Below the pieces are notes generated by a model that was not told the DNA's origin, did not search any database, and was given only the letters and a program-made list of their open reading frames with translations. Shown piece by piece: positions 46,201 to 58,200 of a stretch of 64,000 nucleotides of DNA. The stretch's first letter is position 1. Every line of letters begins with the position of its first letter. This stretch comes from Brachyhypopomus gauderio (lineage: Eukaryota; Chordata; Actinopteri; Gymnotiformes; Hypopomidae). Made by a program: the position numbers and the translations under genes. The stretch lies in NCBI RefSeq assembly GCF_052324685.1, contig NC_135214.1, positions 26,467,624 through 26,531,623 of the forward strand. Direction: 5' to 3'.

Positions 46201-49200
46201 AGAATACAAAATAATAAGAATAGAACAGAATACAAGTATAATAAACATACAAAATTTTATTCCATAGTTACTTCAGGCTGTGACTAGAGCACTAACCTTG
46301 TTGCCATTGTTGTACATGGCTACCAGACAGAGGAGGTGAAATACATGGCCACACTTCCCCAGTCTCCCCACCAGTTCTGGCTTAATGCCCCGGTGACTCA
46401 AAACGCCCTCATAGCCTGATGATGTTACCAGCCTTTCCATGCAGATGGTACAGTCCTAATCAAAATACAGAATTAGTTTTTGTGCAATGCATGTTAAAAG
46501 CTTTCTAATAGACCTAAAGCATGTTTACAAACCAAATACATCAATGTTCCTCCCTGTAGATAATGTCAGCCTTGTTTTAGAATGTCTGTAAGTTTACTTA
46601 CCCCAACTAGGATTAAACTATTCAAATAAATAAATAGACAACATTCTCACATGAAATTTTCATACTGAAAACTCTGGGTGAGTGAATCTGATGATCCAAG
46701 GCGTACTGAACTATTCCAGTGTAAGAGTTTGGAATGGTGTTCTCAGTGTGGAGAAGATGAGTTTGCAGGACTCACCTCATCAGGCACTACTTTGATTTTC
46801 TCTGTATATCTGCGCACTACATCCTCTGGGTTTTTGCCTGGTGATGAAGCAAGCACATATGAATGCACACAGATACACATACACAAAAACTGAAAAAATC
46901 AGATCACAAGGCCATGAAACATTTGTAATAGGACTACACACCAATTCTTTTTTCAAGATAACAAAACATATTTCACAGAAACTAAACACAACTTACAACA
47001 TCAATATATTTTTTCTATGGCTATGTTTTGGCTGGTCTTAGGATGAAATGTTGTGTTTGAATGTTTGTGTGGTCTCTACACACATGCATGCAAACACAAG
47101 CACAAAATGGTCTGTCAACAGCAAATGGTATAAAATAATATATAAATTATGTATTTATTTATTTAAGATTTATTTAATTTTCCTTTACTAAATCCTATAG
47201 GACAGAAGAATTATTAATGTCTCCATGAGCACAAAAAAATTTCATAATAATCACTTCAGCACTTATATAGGTAGCATCAGTAGCAGTAAATCCATAAAAA
47301 CACAATTTAAAAAACATAATAAAACTAAACCATGCTATTCTAACAGTATTTCTGGAGTCTACTGAAATTATCTTATGTATGTCTGCTGTCTTATTTTGTC
47401 TGCTTTGCCATTATTGTCCCTGCCTTCATCATCAGTCTGCAAATTACTCCTTCAAATCCCTTCTCACCCTTGCGCAGGTGTTTCTTCTTGGTCTTGCGAC
47501 GGATGCCATTGACTCCTGGCACAGGCTTCAGGTCACCCTTATTGACCGGTGGTGGGTGCAGAATGGGCTTTGGGGCTCGAGTCAAACATACAGGGAGCCC
47601 CGCAGCACACATCAGAATACCTGTCATACCTAACAGAGTTACAAAGAGTGAGAGAGTGTGTGTGCGTGCATGTGTGTATGTGTCTGTCAAAGTGTGTATA
47701 CCTACCTGCTAGGGTTAAGGTTAGGGTTAGCGTTACCTGCTAGCGCTGGATGAAGCGGTCCCGAGCCAGAGAGATTTTTTACAGGCAGGGCAGGTACCCT
47801 GCTAAGGAGAGAACACAAAAAAAAACTCACATTTTAACAAAAATGCACTGTAACAAAAAAATTACCAGCATTATATCCAAATCAGGATACAACTTATTGA
47901 CAAAGATATGAGATATATGACTTGATACATTTTTGCTGACTCCAGGGTAAGAACAACAACAAAACAGCAATTTTGAAGATTATTACTGTCCAAACATAAT
48001 CAAGTTGTACTGCCCTCTAGAGGTCGGTTGATTAATCAGACGGTAAATTAATCAGGCGGTCGATTAATCAGGTGGTCGATTAATCAATTTTTGGATTGGC
48101 AATTATCAACATCGTTTCATACCATGTGATCGCGAGGCCGATTATCAAAAAAAGCAGATAGTACTGTCAGTCTGGCTACTGTGGAGAAATGTTATAGCTC
48201 CCCCTAATGTCCGTTTCACCATTCTACAAAGGAAAATATAAAACTTGATATCATATAAATTTAATTGGCCACTCTTAATAACTTGTTTACTGTGACTTAC
48301 TGTGATTATTTCCAGTAATTTATTGAGAAAACACAAAAAAAAATATTTGGGAATTGTAATGTTAGCAAAAGAAAAACATGCTGCAAATTCATTCAACAAA
48401 ATGGACATGTTTGTACCCAGAAACAAGATGCTCATTAGGTTGAACAGGACTGTTCAATCTAACGCTATTTAAATGTAGCTACCTAGATAGGTGTTTAGAC
48501 AAAAACTAGGTTGTATGGGATTTTTATCAGGGTTTTAAGGCTGTGCTATATACAGCATAGCGAAAATAAACAAGCAAGAATTCAGAGCATGTGACGTGGG
48601 CTTCGGAGAGACGGACGAGACACGAGTCCGCCGATTTACGCACACTCACTTTATTGTACGCACAGAAATTGCGCAATCAGCGCACGAGTAACATGAACAC
48701 TTCACACAACGTGCAGACTTAGACAACGACGAGCACAGGACACTGCGCGAGCGCACATTAAATAGACAAACCACATTAACCCCAGGTGATTACGAGACGA
48801 TTCACAGGTGAGACGGATTATCACATGACATAGCCATCACCACGGAATATCCACAGACGCAGACGATGCACGTAGACTACGTAAACACACGCCCAAAAGG
48901 GAGGGGCCGGGGTCCTCAACGTGACAGAGCATCAGTTTTTCTTTCTGTATCATATAGCTTGCCCTTGATCAAATCGTGGTATCACTTTTCACTTTGTAGT
49001 TTCACTTTACTGCTTAATAGCAGTTTTTCCAGAAATACTTCCATTGTGTTATGGCCCACTTCCGTTTCTGAATTCATATTGTGTTTCAGAAATGTAAAAA
49101 TAAAAATAATCTAAATGTCATTTAATTTATTGATTTATTTTGTGTATTTGCAGCACATTTTACATTTGCAGTGCGATGGGTCTTCTTGGCCCATTGTCTT

Positions 49201-52200
49201 CTAAGTTAAACTAGCTAGCTAGATGACTACCTTACAGCACAAAAAAAAACTATTGCTCTCATTTAAACTCAACAATATGTCATCAAACGAGATTTGAAAC
49301 AAAAAGATATGACATTAATCAACATTAGTTACAGTCAATTGCATTTGCTAATGCAATTTGTTGGCAATTTGTTGTCAGTGATTTATTGACAATGATAACA
49401 GGAGTCTGAAATCTAGCATCAGCGTTATCAATTTGTCAACAACGATTTGATAGCAAATGTTATGAGTATCTATCTAAAATTGAGTTTCTATACTTATACA
49501 CATGCCTGTGTGTACATAAAAGCACACCCAACCAAGGAGTCATTGTGAAATTATATTAACACTTGCTGTAGAGATGGAAGCTGTATTTGTAAACACAGGT
49601 ATGGTGGTAAATCAGTTTCACCAGAATCTGAACCTGAAACCATGATTTCTAGGAAAAACGTCTGAAATGTAGTCAAGTATCCAAAAATTCAAGCTGAAAT
49701 TCAAATTCAGGTTGAAATTCAGGTTCAGGTTGAAAAATTATGGCTGGAAAAACATCCGGGGTACTTGGGAAGACCAAACAAATATAGAGCTAATCAAACT
49801 CACATCTGGCCAATTACTAAACACCACTGATGGCATTGGGAAGTGAATCTTCCTGCCATGTTTCCTGTAAGTGTTCTATCCCTGTTTAGCATGTGGCAGC
49901 ATATGGGTAACCACTGTGCCACCCATAAATGGCACCTTGTGGCAGCTGCCACATGATTATGGAACTTAGCATGACCAGTGCTACTTGACTTGAAAGTAAA
50001 AGTCCTCACCAGGATTTTGCTCAGGCTTCCACTAATTTTACATGGATTGCACTAATTAGAAAATCTAGTAAGCTTGAGCAAAATCCTGGTGAGGACTTTT
50101 ACTTTCTGAACCTGGATTATACACTTCTGGTGGCATCTGCTGTCCAGAAATGTCACCTGCCTCTGATAACAGGCAAGACAACTGTTTTGGGTGACTCAGG
50201 GTATTGGCCGTTCACTTTAGTCATCCTGCAGTGCCCCGAATTGCCATTTGTTGACCTTGTGGAAATGAAGATAGTTCATTTATGTTCTAAATTACTAGCT
50301 CAGATTACTGTTTGACGATCACATTTTAGCAGGTTTCGGCTACAGTGGTGGACAACGAGAGAAATTGAAGTTTTTAAAAAATTATTATAAATTTTGTTTA
50401 TCCAAGTCACCAGCTTCATTACTTTCAAGTAATTTTTGAATACCTGACTACATTTCAAAGACTTTTTTTTCACAAAATCATGGTTTCAGGTTCATGACAC
50501 TGACATTAACACTGGTGACACTGGATTATCCCCATAATGAAGTGAGAGAGAAAAAGGTTTAACCTAAATAACCATAGGCCTAATGCATGTAATCTAATTT
50601 ACTGTTCATATAAACATGCAAACTTGATTGCCCACTAGTCAGACATTTTTATCACAGCAATTACTCTATTCTGATCAGGCAATATAACTTATATCTCTTA
50701 AACAGGTTGAACAACATTTCTTAGCACCAGAATTTTGCACTTGATGTGTTATGGCCTTGTCTAGGACTCAATAATCCATACACTATGCCCCAGAGAGGAT
50801 GCAGCAAATCAAATATGATTGGATATACATTCCAGTAGCTTTTTCAAATTTCAAAAACAATTTCAATGACTAAAGCTATTGTATTTCAGCCATTACTGAT
50901 TTTAAACTTATAAAGTGCCATGTGAAGAGGACATTTTCAGACTGTTGACACCATTTGAGGAATAGCTTTAATTTCATGGTATAGGGACAGAATAGCTTTG
51001 TCATGTAGTTCAATTCACAGACATTGAGTTGTAGCTTAATTGTATCTATTTTGGTAATGTTCATCTCAGTCAAATGGTGCAAATAAAATAGCTCTTCAAC
51101 TGAATTTGGATTTTCACTTGCCAGAAAAAAGCTGACCACCTTTTGCACTCATTGGCATCACTTTGAGGTTCTATTTTCACCTTTAGTTCTATTTTGTTCC
51201 TGTGATACCGATTGCTGTTACTATGTCAGATAGTAAAGGCAATGTCCATTGCAGCAGTATGCTATGGTACTATTAAAATATAACCGGTTATTTTCACTAA
51301 CCTGCTAAGGATCTAAGAGGTATTCACATATAAATGTGTGGTTCATAGATAATTAGACCATGTTTGAGGGCAAGCCTAGTCTGTTCAGGTGGAATGGTAT
51401 CCTCTACTTTCCTGTAGCATTAGTCAAAGTCTTATGGCAGACATAGTTGCTGACAATCCACAGCATAGGTCAGGCAGCAGACAAAGAGGCTAAACAACCA
51501 TTAGGCCAAATGTGCACATGGTCGATAGCAAAAGGAAGGCAAGTCAGTCTTTTTCACTCACCAACCCACCAGGACCCTATTCAGATTTATTAATGAGTTT
51601 ACTATTTACTATTTATTAATGAGTTTGCAAATGTCCTCTCTAATCTAGTCACTTTGGTAGAAAGAGTTATTTTTGTTGGTGATTTCAACAATTGATAAAA
51701 GTGCTTCTGTTAGGCCAGCAGTAATAAAACATGATGGACTCCCAATCACATATTCTGTAAAAGTAAAAAATCTTGGTGTTGTAATCCCAGTCTCTTGGAT
51801 ACATTACATTTACTCCCAGTGAAAGTTCGTATTCATTAGAGAAGGTGGAGACTGCTGAGGCTGCTGATGAAGCTTCCTGCTGACGCTGCTTCCTGCTGAC
51901 ACTGCTGCAGAGTTTTTCTAAATTTGCAACTTTTTAGTATTTGTGAGAGGTGCCAGTTAGTAACTTTTCTTGTGGCGAAAGTGGAAAGTTAGAATGCCGC
52001 GTCCACTCATTACTAAGGGATAGAGAGCAAGAGTCAGTAATAGCTGTGGATGCACCAGGGAGAGCTACTGCCTCTGTGACTCCGGGGTTAGAGCCCTCAC
52101 AGCGGTGTGCATGGGTGACGTCTTGGCGGCAAAGTTGGAAAGCGATGGCCGCAGCTAACGCCAATGCTAGCCCACCAGAACAGCACTCCTTTGTTCACGT

Positions 52201-55200
52201 GTCCAACAGGTTTGCTCCGCTCAATGAAGTACCCGCTGAGGAACCTGTCTTACAGACAGATTTCTATCATTTGGCATGTGAAATTAGCTAATCCTTTAGG
52301 GCAGGGTTTTTCAAACTATGGGTCGCGACCCTAAAATGGGTCGCGAGGCAAAAAAAAAGGGTCGCTAAAAAATAAATGTTAATATATTTAATAAATTATA
52401 TTTATAGCGCGCGACTGCGCGAACGGCGGAGGCGTTAATACTTGGCGATCGATCGCGATATAATAGTTAAACTCCGTCAACAACTTACGTTCGCCGCCCC
52501 CCCAGTCAACAACTTACTTTCGCCACCCCCCCCCCCCCCGGGCAACAACATGCGTTCGCCACCCCCGTCAACATCTTACGCTCGCGACCAAGTATACTGT
52601 ATATATATTTCTTAGTAGGCTGGGTCGCGGGAAAAATCAGGGACAAAATATGGGTCGTTAGAAAAAAAGTTTGAAAAACACTGCTTTAGGGGATCCAGCG
52701 GTTACAGTCAGTTGTTTACCGAGAGCCAGAGCACAGGACATTAGTGGCAACCTTAGACTGTTAGCTAATAGGAGATATTCGAGGATAGTGATACATGTAG
52801 GGGCCAACGATATACGTCTGTGGAAGTCTGAAGTAACTAAGGCTAATGTCCGATGTCATCTGCTCTGGTCCCATCCCAATGTGGCGCGTCAATGAGCAAT
52901 ACAGCAGGCTCACTGAGTTAAATCGCTGGATGTCCAAGTGATGTTCTGAAAAATCAAGTGGGCTATATTGATAATGGAAAATGTTTGAGTGCAAGCCTGG
53001 TCTCTTAGGTAGGGATGGTGTTGACCCCACGCGGGAGGGTGCCGCCTTTATTTCTTGCAGCATAACCATAACCTCCTTAGTTGGAAAAGTACTATTAGTA
53101 GCTGCTGACAATCCAGAGACATGATCAGGCTGCAGATAAACAGGCTAAATGGACTGTCTACGAGTTGCCAAGAGGTGTCACCTAGTTTCAACAGAATTGA
53201 GACTGTGTCTGTGCCCCAAGTTAAATTTAATAATTTTCGATTATATTCTCTCCAAATGCACAAAAGTGAAATATGGAGTTCCACAAGGCTCCATCTTAGG
53301 ACCAAGATTATTTACATTATATATGCTACCATTGGGCATAGTTATAAGCAAACATGGTGTCAACTTTCACTGCTATGCAGATGACACCCAACTTTACATA
53401 TCAGCCAAACCTGATGACAAATCCAGATTAGGGAAAATTGAGGTCTGCGTAAGAGATGTTATATGCTGGATGTCACAAAACTTTCTTACCTTAATGGAGA
53501 CAACAAGGAGGTTCTCCTTCTGGGCCCAAAGACCAAGACAGAAAATACCAGATCTAATGCTAAATCTCTCAGATTACCCCATTACATCTCGCTCAGTAGC
53601 CAAAAATCTCATACTCAACTCTGACCTATTTGACAAATCCATAGATTTTACTACTAGGACAGCTTTTCTAGATCTCCTTAATATTGCCAAGCTAAGAAAT
53701 GCATTATTCCAGCATAATGAAGAAAATTCTGTTAACTGAGAACAAAAGAGTGCTAATGTTCCAGGGAGCCCTCATACCTGTGTTACATTCTGACTCTGTC
53801 CTTTTAGCATTGTTGGCATAGCTAGATTTGTCCTTGCACACTATAGTCCACAAATTTACACTCCTGTGTACTTGGACATGCCTAATAATATTCTCTCTCT
53901 TTCTGCTGAGGTACACCTACTCCTGATGTCATGCTGTTAGTGAGCCTCCATGTGTGTCAGATGCTATGGCTCCTCCTACCTCTCCCTGATGCCCCTCCCC
54001 CAACCTTCACCACAGCTCCTACTTATCCGTTGCAAATGTTCTTGTGTCGGATGGGTTTCAGACATACCTACACTCAGCAAACCAAGACTGGGACATTTAA
54101 AAACATGTTTTGTTTTTTTTTTGTTTCTCATTACTATTTTTGCTGTTTAATATACATTATTGCTATTGTGGTGTCTGTTGTTGTGTGGTGTCTCCATCTT
54201 TAAATGGAGAAATGTTTCAGTGCAAACAAATACACAGTACTAAGGAGTTCTTAGCTCATTTGTCTACCAAATAAGTAGCTCTTACATGTCAAATCCAGTT
54301 AAAAGCTTACTAGTGTGAGGTAGATGCTAAAATCCACAATACCAGAATCTTCCATTTTAATGGCTTTTGATTTCATTTTGTTAATATAGTAAGGTTAAAT
54401 TAACAACCATTAACTGCATCAGGACAGAGTATAGAAATTGAAAGTGGGTCAATCAGGCTGCAGTTCTTTCTTAATATACTATAGGCTGGTGATTTATTAA
54501 ACAGGGCTGATGTTTTGAAAGATGTGTAAACATGCAGAACAAGGTGTCCTTGCTTAAAAAGAAAAATACATCTAATCACACAAAATTAAATGAACATGTT
54601 CAAAAGCACTACAGATTAAAACAAAGTTCAGAATGAAGAACAAACTACCACTGATCAACAAGTTCAGACAACACAACTAAAACTTTCACTAGCTAATAAT
54701 ACGCCAAGCATGTTTACCTAACTGACAATACAATATAGCATGACAAGTCTTTCCTAGAGAGGTTAAACTAGTGCATGTTCATATTTTGGCTTGCTGGTTT
54801 GTTGATTTTTTTTTAACTGCTTTCAATAGAATACGTTATGTGGTATGTTGGGCGAGACTAATATCTTTCCACACAAGCCTGAAAGAAACAGGAAGTTATG
54901 AGACACAAAACATAAGAAAGAACCATTGAAAGAAGAGAGATTGTGATGATCTCAATATAAATTTGATTTTAGGTGTAGAAATGGCAAAGGAAAAAAGACA
55001 GAATGAAAGAAAGACCGGATAGAAAATCTACCAGCATCAAAGTATTTTTTCTCTTTGTTTTCCATTCAGATTGCCTATCCTTTCCTATTTAACTCCCACT
55101 CATATCAATGTAAACGTGAGCTCTTGGCAAAAGAACAAAAGAAATGCATCTTACCCTCTTTCATCCTCATCATCTTCCTCCATTTCTCTAAACCCTCTTA

Positions 55201-58200
55201 AATAAGAAACACTTCCTGTTCACACTAGCACGCATGCCCCAAAACATGCAAACACACACACACGCACACATTTGTATTACTGTATTCAAAGTATCCAGTG
55301 ATGGGTGTTGTTTTTTTTTTACTCTAACTTTTTCAAGTAAACATTTTCCAAATGTTCTTGTGTTCCTATTATGATAAGGACATTGTTGTGTGTATCTCCA
55401 AAATGTGTTACGCACATGAATACGCACAGTCCAACTAAAAGAGGAAATGAAAACAAAAGCTCTAAATTATGTCAGTTTTGAGTTCTCTGTGAATAGCTCC
55501 TAAATAGAACAGCCACTGCATGCAAAAACTATGGATGTCTTCATACTCCATACACATTATCCATTATAGTTAAGCTTTAAAACAGGCTATACACATAAAG
55601 TACTCAAGGTGCTTGAGGAGCATGGTGAAAGCCATAGTTTACATTCATTGAGCTTCTTAGTGAAATGGAGTCAGTGCTAAATTGCAACCCTTACTAGATT
55701 TGCATCAAGGCAACGCAAGTCATGTCATGTTTATATTCAGAGAAATCCAAAGGAAGCCACAACAGTTAAACCAAGTGTTGGAGCCATAATGTTATATACA
55801 GCTACCCCCATTGGTGCCATGAAGTCTAATGATTGCTGTGCATGGACATATAACACCCAAGGACACTTTTACAGCCTGGATGCACTCTGTGAAGCAAATG
55901 GTTTTACCCCTATATCGATAATTATTTTCCCCATGCACATTGCAAAATAAATTCAAGAGTGGTTTCACAATAGTACGATAAAGTTTACAACCTGTCATAG
56001 CCTCTTCAGTAAAGAGATAAAAGCTTCATATCATGGGAAGTTGTGTAGCATATTTGTGGTGTAAAGCCTTCTTCAAATAAACTGAAGGATTTTCTTTTTG
56101 AAGAAAGTATAATTGGCCACAATCACAAAGAATAATCAATATGTCAGGACTCTTCTGGAGACATTTTAATTTATAACATTGCAATTTATTTTGAGAACAC
56201 AATTTAGCTAAACTACACTTACATCTTGAAATGTATCACTAAAGTAGCTGATCTAAGAAAAAATGTCCTACAAAAATAACTGTAGTTTGATCTATAATCA
56301 GGTCTTAAAAATTGGTAACCAGCCAGGAAAGTTCAGTACAACTTCAATACAAAGGTTAAAAAAGGAGGAAGTGATCATGACAGTCTCAGGGAAAATGGAG
56401 GATTTAATGGATAAAGTTCACCAATGCAAAACCTGTGACATAATCCAAACGAAGGATAAAATAACCAGCAGTGAACTGATACGTAGACAAGATATATATG
56501 AACTGAATTCTGACAAGACTGAGGTGCTGATTCTTGGGCCTAAAGCTGCTAGAAGCAATTGGGCTGATATTCCCCTTACCCTAGATGGTTTTTCAGTAAC
56601 ACCAAAATCTACTGCAAAATGTTTAGGTGTCACTATTGATTCTGATCTGTCATTTGACGGACATGTATGCAATGTCACTAAGGCTGCCTTTTTCCATTTA
56701 CGTAATATTGCCAAGCTGAGACACTTTCATTAGCTGACGCAGAGAAACTGGTCCATGCTTTTGTCTCGTCGAGATTGGACTACTGTAATAGTCTTCTAAT
56801 TGGATGCTCTAAACAGTCCATAAAGAAGCTACAACTTGTACAAAATGCTGCAGCTAGAGTCCTAACTAAGGCCAGGAAATTTGATCATATTAGTCCCACT
56901 CTCGCCGCATTACACTGGCTTCTGATTAAATATCGCATTGAATTTAAAGTTCTTCTGTTAACCTATAAGGCATTAAATGGTCTCGCCCCACAATATCTGA
57001 GTGAACTCATTGCTTACTACAACCCATCTCGCCCTTTGCGCTCCCAAAATGCTGGATTTCTCCTAGTTCCAAAAATTTGTAAGACTACAGCCGGAGGCAG
57101 AGCTTTCTCCTTTAAAGCCCCCCAATTATGGAATAGCCTTCCAGCTCCAATCCGAGATTCTGACACAGTTCCAATCTTTAAATCTAGACTTAAGACTCAC
57201 CTATTTAATCAAGCCTTCAGCTAATATTCCCCTTGTAAGGTGTAGGGGCTTGGGGGCCCCCAGACGTTGAGATTTCTGGTGATCTGAGATGTTGATGCTG
57301 TCATCCAGCTGTGTCATGGCATCACTCTATCTGTGACAATGACTTGACTGGAAAGCAATGTCTCAGTGAGCCCTCATGCCTGTGGTCACCTCTGAACCCC
57401 TCCCTTTAGTTATGCTGCTATAGATTAGCCTGCTGGAGCCACATGCTCATCACTGGCACGTGAGCTATGTACATTTAAATCAATGGTGGTTTAAATTCAT
57501 GTCCACTCAGTCTGTATTTCTATCTTCTTGCATGCCTCCACCCAAGACGATTGGATACAGGCACCTGCAGGCACCTGGGGGATGGTCTGGCTTGCCGGTG
57601 GATGTGCTGATGCCGGGGTTGGATGAGCCGTTGCCACGAGGGATCGTGCTGATGCTGGCCCGCCTGAGGCCCACCGCCTGAGGCCCACCGCCTGCACCGA
57701 GGGGACTGAGGCTACTTGGCCGGGGAACAGGAGCCTTGACTGTTGCTGTGGAACTGTGGAACCACCCTGCGACCACGGACTTGTGATAACGGGCCGCCCA
57801 ATGGAGGATGGGTTCCCTTTTGAGTCTTGGTCCTCCCAAGGTTTCTTCCTAATCCCCACCCTATAGGGAGTTTGTCCTCGCCACTGTCGCCTTTGGCTTG
57901 CACATTAGGGATCTGGACCCATACGATTGTAAAGCTGCTTTGTGACGTGTGTTGTGAAAAGCGCTATATAAATAAATTCGACTTTGACTATATGGACAGA
58001 GAAACGACCCTCAGGTGGCGAACTCTCCAATGAGTAATGCCCACCTGAGTGACAAAACACAAGGCAACAAGGACAGGACAAACATAGGACACAGCTGCTG
58101 CTGACGGGCGCAGCCAGCAGGGGGCCTCCATACCGTGACAGAATTATATGTTTAAATTATTTCATCTCTTTAACATGTTCACTTCTAAACAGCCAAAACT

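Larger units (their letters stand above)
51930..54240 (+). mobile_element. L2-like LINE, internally deleted, split by a MITE
   Basis: An ORF1-like segment (52146-52291, [15 protein letters not shown]), then after the MITE an esterase-like ORF1 part ([20 protein letters not shown], about 52776-52840). The reverse transcriptase (about 53265-53560) has [20 protein letters not shown] and the catalytic [13 protein letters not shown] 3' UTR-like stretch runs to about 54240. Frameshifts and deletions make it non-functional. The MITE at 52302-52683 lies within it. Confidence 0.8.

Noticed and set aside
45899..46252. 117-codon minus-strand ORF in a dtx1 intron
   Set aside because: AT-rich, no recognisable domain or codon pattern, and located between two well-defined dtx1 exons; length is compatible with chance.
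57497..57859. Overlapping minus ORFs of 110-120 codons
   Set aside because: They are antisense to the L2 3' UTR, whose GC content creates long open frames in several registers.
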